Shown here: piece after piece, positions 5,987 through 7,230 of the stretch
Layout of the letters: each line of letters starts with the position of its first letter
Position numbering within the stretch: the first letter of the stretch is position 1
DNA from: an uncultured Streptococcus sp.
GTDB lineage: Bacteria > Bacillota > Bacilli > Lactobacillales > Streptococcaceae
Assembly (NCBI GenBank): GCA_902479835.1
Contig: CABSQC010000056.1
Coordinates: 1 to 7,230, forward strand
Reading direction: 5' to 3'
DNA: 7,230 nucleotides
The notes under the pieces: generated by a model
Told to the model about the DNA's origin: nothing
Seen by the model: only the letters and a program-made list of their open reading frames with translations
Databases searched by the model: none
Translations under genes and position numbers: made by a program

Positions 5987-6986
5987 ATATATTTTGGCTT
6001 TTGAGACATCTTGTGATGAGACCAGTGTGGCTGTCTTGAAAAATGACGACCAACTCTTGTCCAATGTCATTGCCAGTCAAATCGAAAGTCACAAGCGTTT
6101 TGGTGGGGTGGTGCCTGAGGTAGCCTCTCGTCACCATGTGGAAGTCATCACTGCATGTATTGAAGAAGCCCTAGAAGAAGCAGGGATCACAGAAGATGAG
6201 GTCACCGCTGTAGCCGTTACTTACGGCCCAGGCCTGGTTGGGGCTCTTTTAGTCGGCTTGGCTGCAGCTAAGGCCTTTGCCTGGGCGCACGGCCTTCCTT
6301 TGATTCCTGTCAATCATATGGCGGGGCACTTGATGGCCGCTCAAAGCGTCGAGCCCTTAGAATTTCCGCTCTTAGCCTTGCTGGTGAGTGGAGGACATAC
6401 CGAGTTGGTCTACGTCAGTGAAGCTGGTGATTATAAGATCGTCGGAGAGACCCGTGATGACGCTGTAGGAGAGGCTTATGACAAGGTCGGGCGCGTGATG
6501 GGCTTGACCTATCCAGCAGGACGTGAAATTGATCAGCTGGCCCACCAAGGATCTGATATCTACGATTTCCCACGGGCCATGATCAAGGAAGACAATCTGG
6601 AATTTTCTTTTTCAGGGCTCAAGTCGGCCTTTATCAATTTGCACCATAATGCGCAGCAAAAAGGAGAAAGCCTCTCCAATGCGGACTTGTCAGCGAGTTT
6701 CCAAGCAGCCGTACTAGACATTCTCATGGCCAAGACCAAGAAGGCTTTGGAGAAATATCCAGTCAAGACTCTAGTCGTTGCGGGTGGGGTCGCAGCCAAC
6801 CAAGGTCTCCGTGAACGCCTGGCTTCTGACATCACAGATGTCAAGGTCATCATTCCGCCTCTGCGCCTCTGCGGGGATAATGCAGGGATGATCGCCTATG
6901 CCAGTGTCAGTGAGTGGAACAAAGAAAACTTCGCAGGCTGGGATCTTAATGCCAAACCAAGTCTCGCCTTTGAAGGAATTGAATAA
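5976..6986 (+). CDS. tsaD: TsaD (Kae1/YgjD/Gcp), tRNA N6-threonylcarbamoyladenosine transferase
   Basis: Catalytic subunit that transfers the threonylcarbamoyl group to A37 of ANN-decoding tRNAs; formerly mis-annotated as a glycoprotease. 336 residues, full length. It shows FETSCDETS (9-17), SRHHVE near residue 51, and the metal-binding NHMAGH with His114 and His118. It also has the LVSGGHTEL phosphate-loop segment, [25 protein letters not shown], and Asp301 in CGDNAGMIA as the third metal ligand. His114, His118 and Asp301 match E. coli His111, His115 and Asp300 in position. AGAGGA (5964-5969) lies six bases before the ATG, inside the end of rimI. TsaD works with TsaB, encoded two genes upstream, so overlapping expression fits a stoichiometric complex. 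An intrinsic terminator follows at once. Confidence 0.98.
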   Translation: MKDRYILAFETSCDETSVAVLKNDDQLLSNVIASQIESHKRFGGVVPEVASRHHVEVITACIEEALEEAGITEDEVTAVAVTYGPGLVGALLVGLAAAKAFAWAHGLPLIPVNHMAGHLMAAQSVEPLEFPLLALLVSGGHTELVYVSEAGDYKIVGETRDDAVGEAYDKVGRVMGLTYPAGREIDQLAHQGSDIYDFPRAMIKEDNLEFSFSGLKSAFINLHHNAQQKGESLSNADLSASFQAAVLDILMAKTKKALEKYPVKTLVVAGGVAANQGLRERLASDITDVKVIIPPLRLCGDNAGMIAYASVSEWNKENFAGWDLNAKPSLAFEGIE

Positions 6987-6994
6987 GAAAAAGG

Positions 6995-7028
6995 AGCCAA
7001 TTGGATGTGCGATTCCAATGGCTTTTTT
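6995..7028 (+). terminator. Intrinsic terminator of tsaB-rimI-tsaD
   Basis: AGCCA (6995-6999) pairs with TGGCT (7019-7023) and, after one bulged A, TTGGA (7001-7005) pairs with TCCAA (7014-7018). The loop is eight bases, and a run of six T (7023-7028) overlaps the stem base. It begins eight bases after the tsaD stop codon. Confidence 0.9.
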
Positions 7029-7056
7029 GCTGGGATCTCACCAACTAGTAGCGGAT

Positions 7057-7085
7057 TTGCGAGTCGAAAGAAAATTCGGTATGAT
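7057..7085 (+). promoter_or_regulatory. Promoter of the truncated right-edge gene
   Basis: -35 TTGCGA (7057-7062), 17-bp spacer, and -10 TATGAT (7080-7085). The start would be near 7092. It lies just beyond the tsaD terminator, so the right-edge gene is probably a separate transcription unit. Confidence 0.65.
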
Positions 7086-7124
7086 AGAAGGAATAAAAGA
7101 ATGGTGAGGGAAGGGAGCGAGAAA

Positions 7125-7230
7125 ATGGTAAAGGTACCGAATAGAGTCAAAAAACTAATCTTTGTAATGATTGGTGTTGGCTTTTTATTGATTTTGTCTT
7201 ATAGGACTTATATCGCTATTTATATAAAAC
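7125..7230 (+). CDS. Partial: N-terminus of an unrecognised membrane-anchored or secreted protein
   Basis: An open frame runs to the window edge with no stop; 35 complete codons are visible. The product starts MVKVPNRVKKL, a basic n-region, followed by the hydrophobic stretch IFVMIGVGFLLIL (residues 12-24) and then SYRTYIAIYIK. This is a signal-anchor or uncleaved signal peptide pattern: there is no lipobox cysteine and no clear signal peptidase site in view. The ATG at 7125 is chosen because GGGAG (7113-7117) precedes it by seven bases. The in-frame ATG at 7101 would have its AAGGA (7088-7092) before the predicted transcription start. The family cannot be named from this fragment. Confidence 0.6.
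   Translation, partial: MVKVPNRVKKLIFVMIGVGFLLILSYRTYIAIYIK

Noticed and set aside
7101..7124. Earlier in-frame ATG for the right-edge gene
   Set aside because: Its ribosome binding site would lie at or before the predicted transcription start, whereas the ATG at 7125 has GGGAG at good spacing within the transcript.

Overview
The window reads as a core chromosomal segment of a Streptococcus (Lactobacillales). The evidence is a MerR-type glnR followed by a Gram-positive glnA, the Firmicutes-specific pair rpoY-rnjA, the tsaB-rimI-tsaD cluster, moderate GC, AAGGAG-type ribosome binding sites and TGn-extended -10 promoters. A structured non-coding block at the left edge resembles intergenic elements I associate with viridans streptococci. 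I cannot name the species.

Layout. Bases 1-204 hold no gene: two consecutive hairpins (about 15-130) are followed by a promoter. A short FUSC/aromatic-acid-exporter-like membrane protein (211-744, +) comes next. Its stop codon lies inside a perfect GlnR operator, which sits just upstream of a strong promoter for glnR-glnA (812-2557, +). Two hairpins in tandem end glnA. The second is a terminator that probably works in both directions, because rnjA converges on it from the other strand.

On the minus strand, rpoY (4346-4576) and rnjA (2660-4342) form a two-gene operon transcribed from a promoter at 4687-4715. The leader is about 100 nt and highly structured. A separate promoter (4820-4847) drives tsaB-rimI-tsaD (4869-6986, +), three genes with overlapping ends, closed by an intrinsic terminator. 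The last 100 bases start a new transcription unit whose gene runs off the window.

How the genes work together. GlnR and glutamine synthetase form the nitrogen-feedback circuit. RpoY (RNA polymerase epsilon) and RNase J1 link transcription to RNA turnover. TsaB and TsaD are partners in making the tRNA t6A modification, and RimI acetylates ribosomal protein S18. This is mostly housekeeping DNA. I found no mobile element, CRISPR array, defence system, tRNA or rRNA. The least explained items are the left-edge hairpin element and the rpoY-rnjA leader, which can adopt two mutually exclusive folds.
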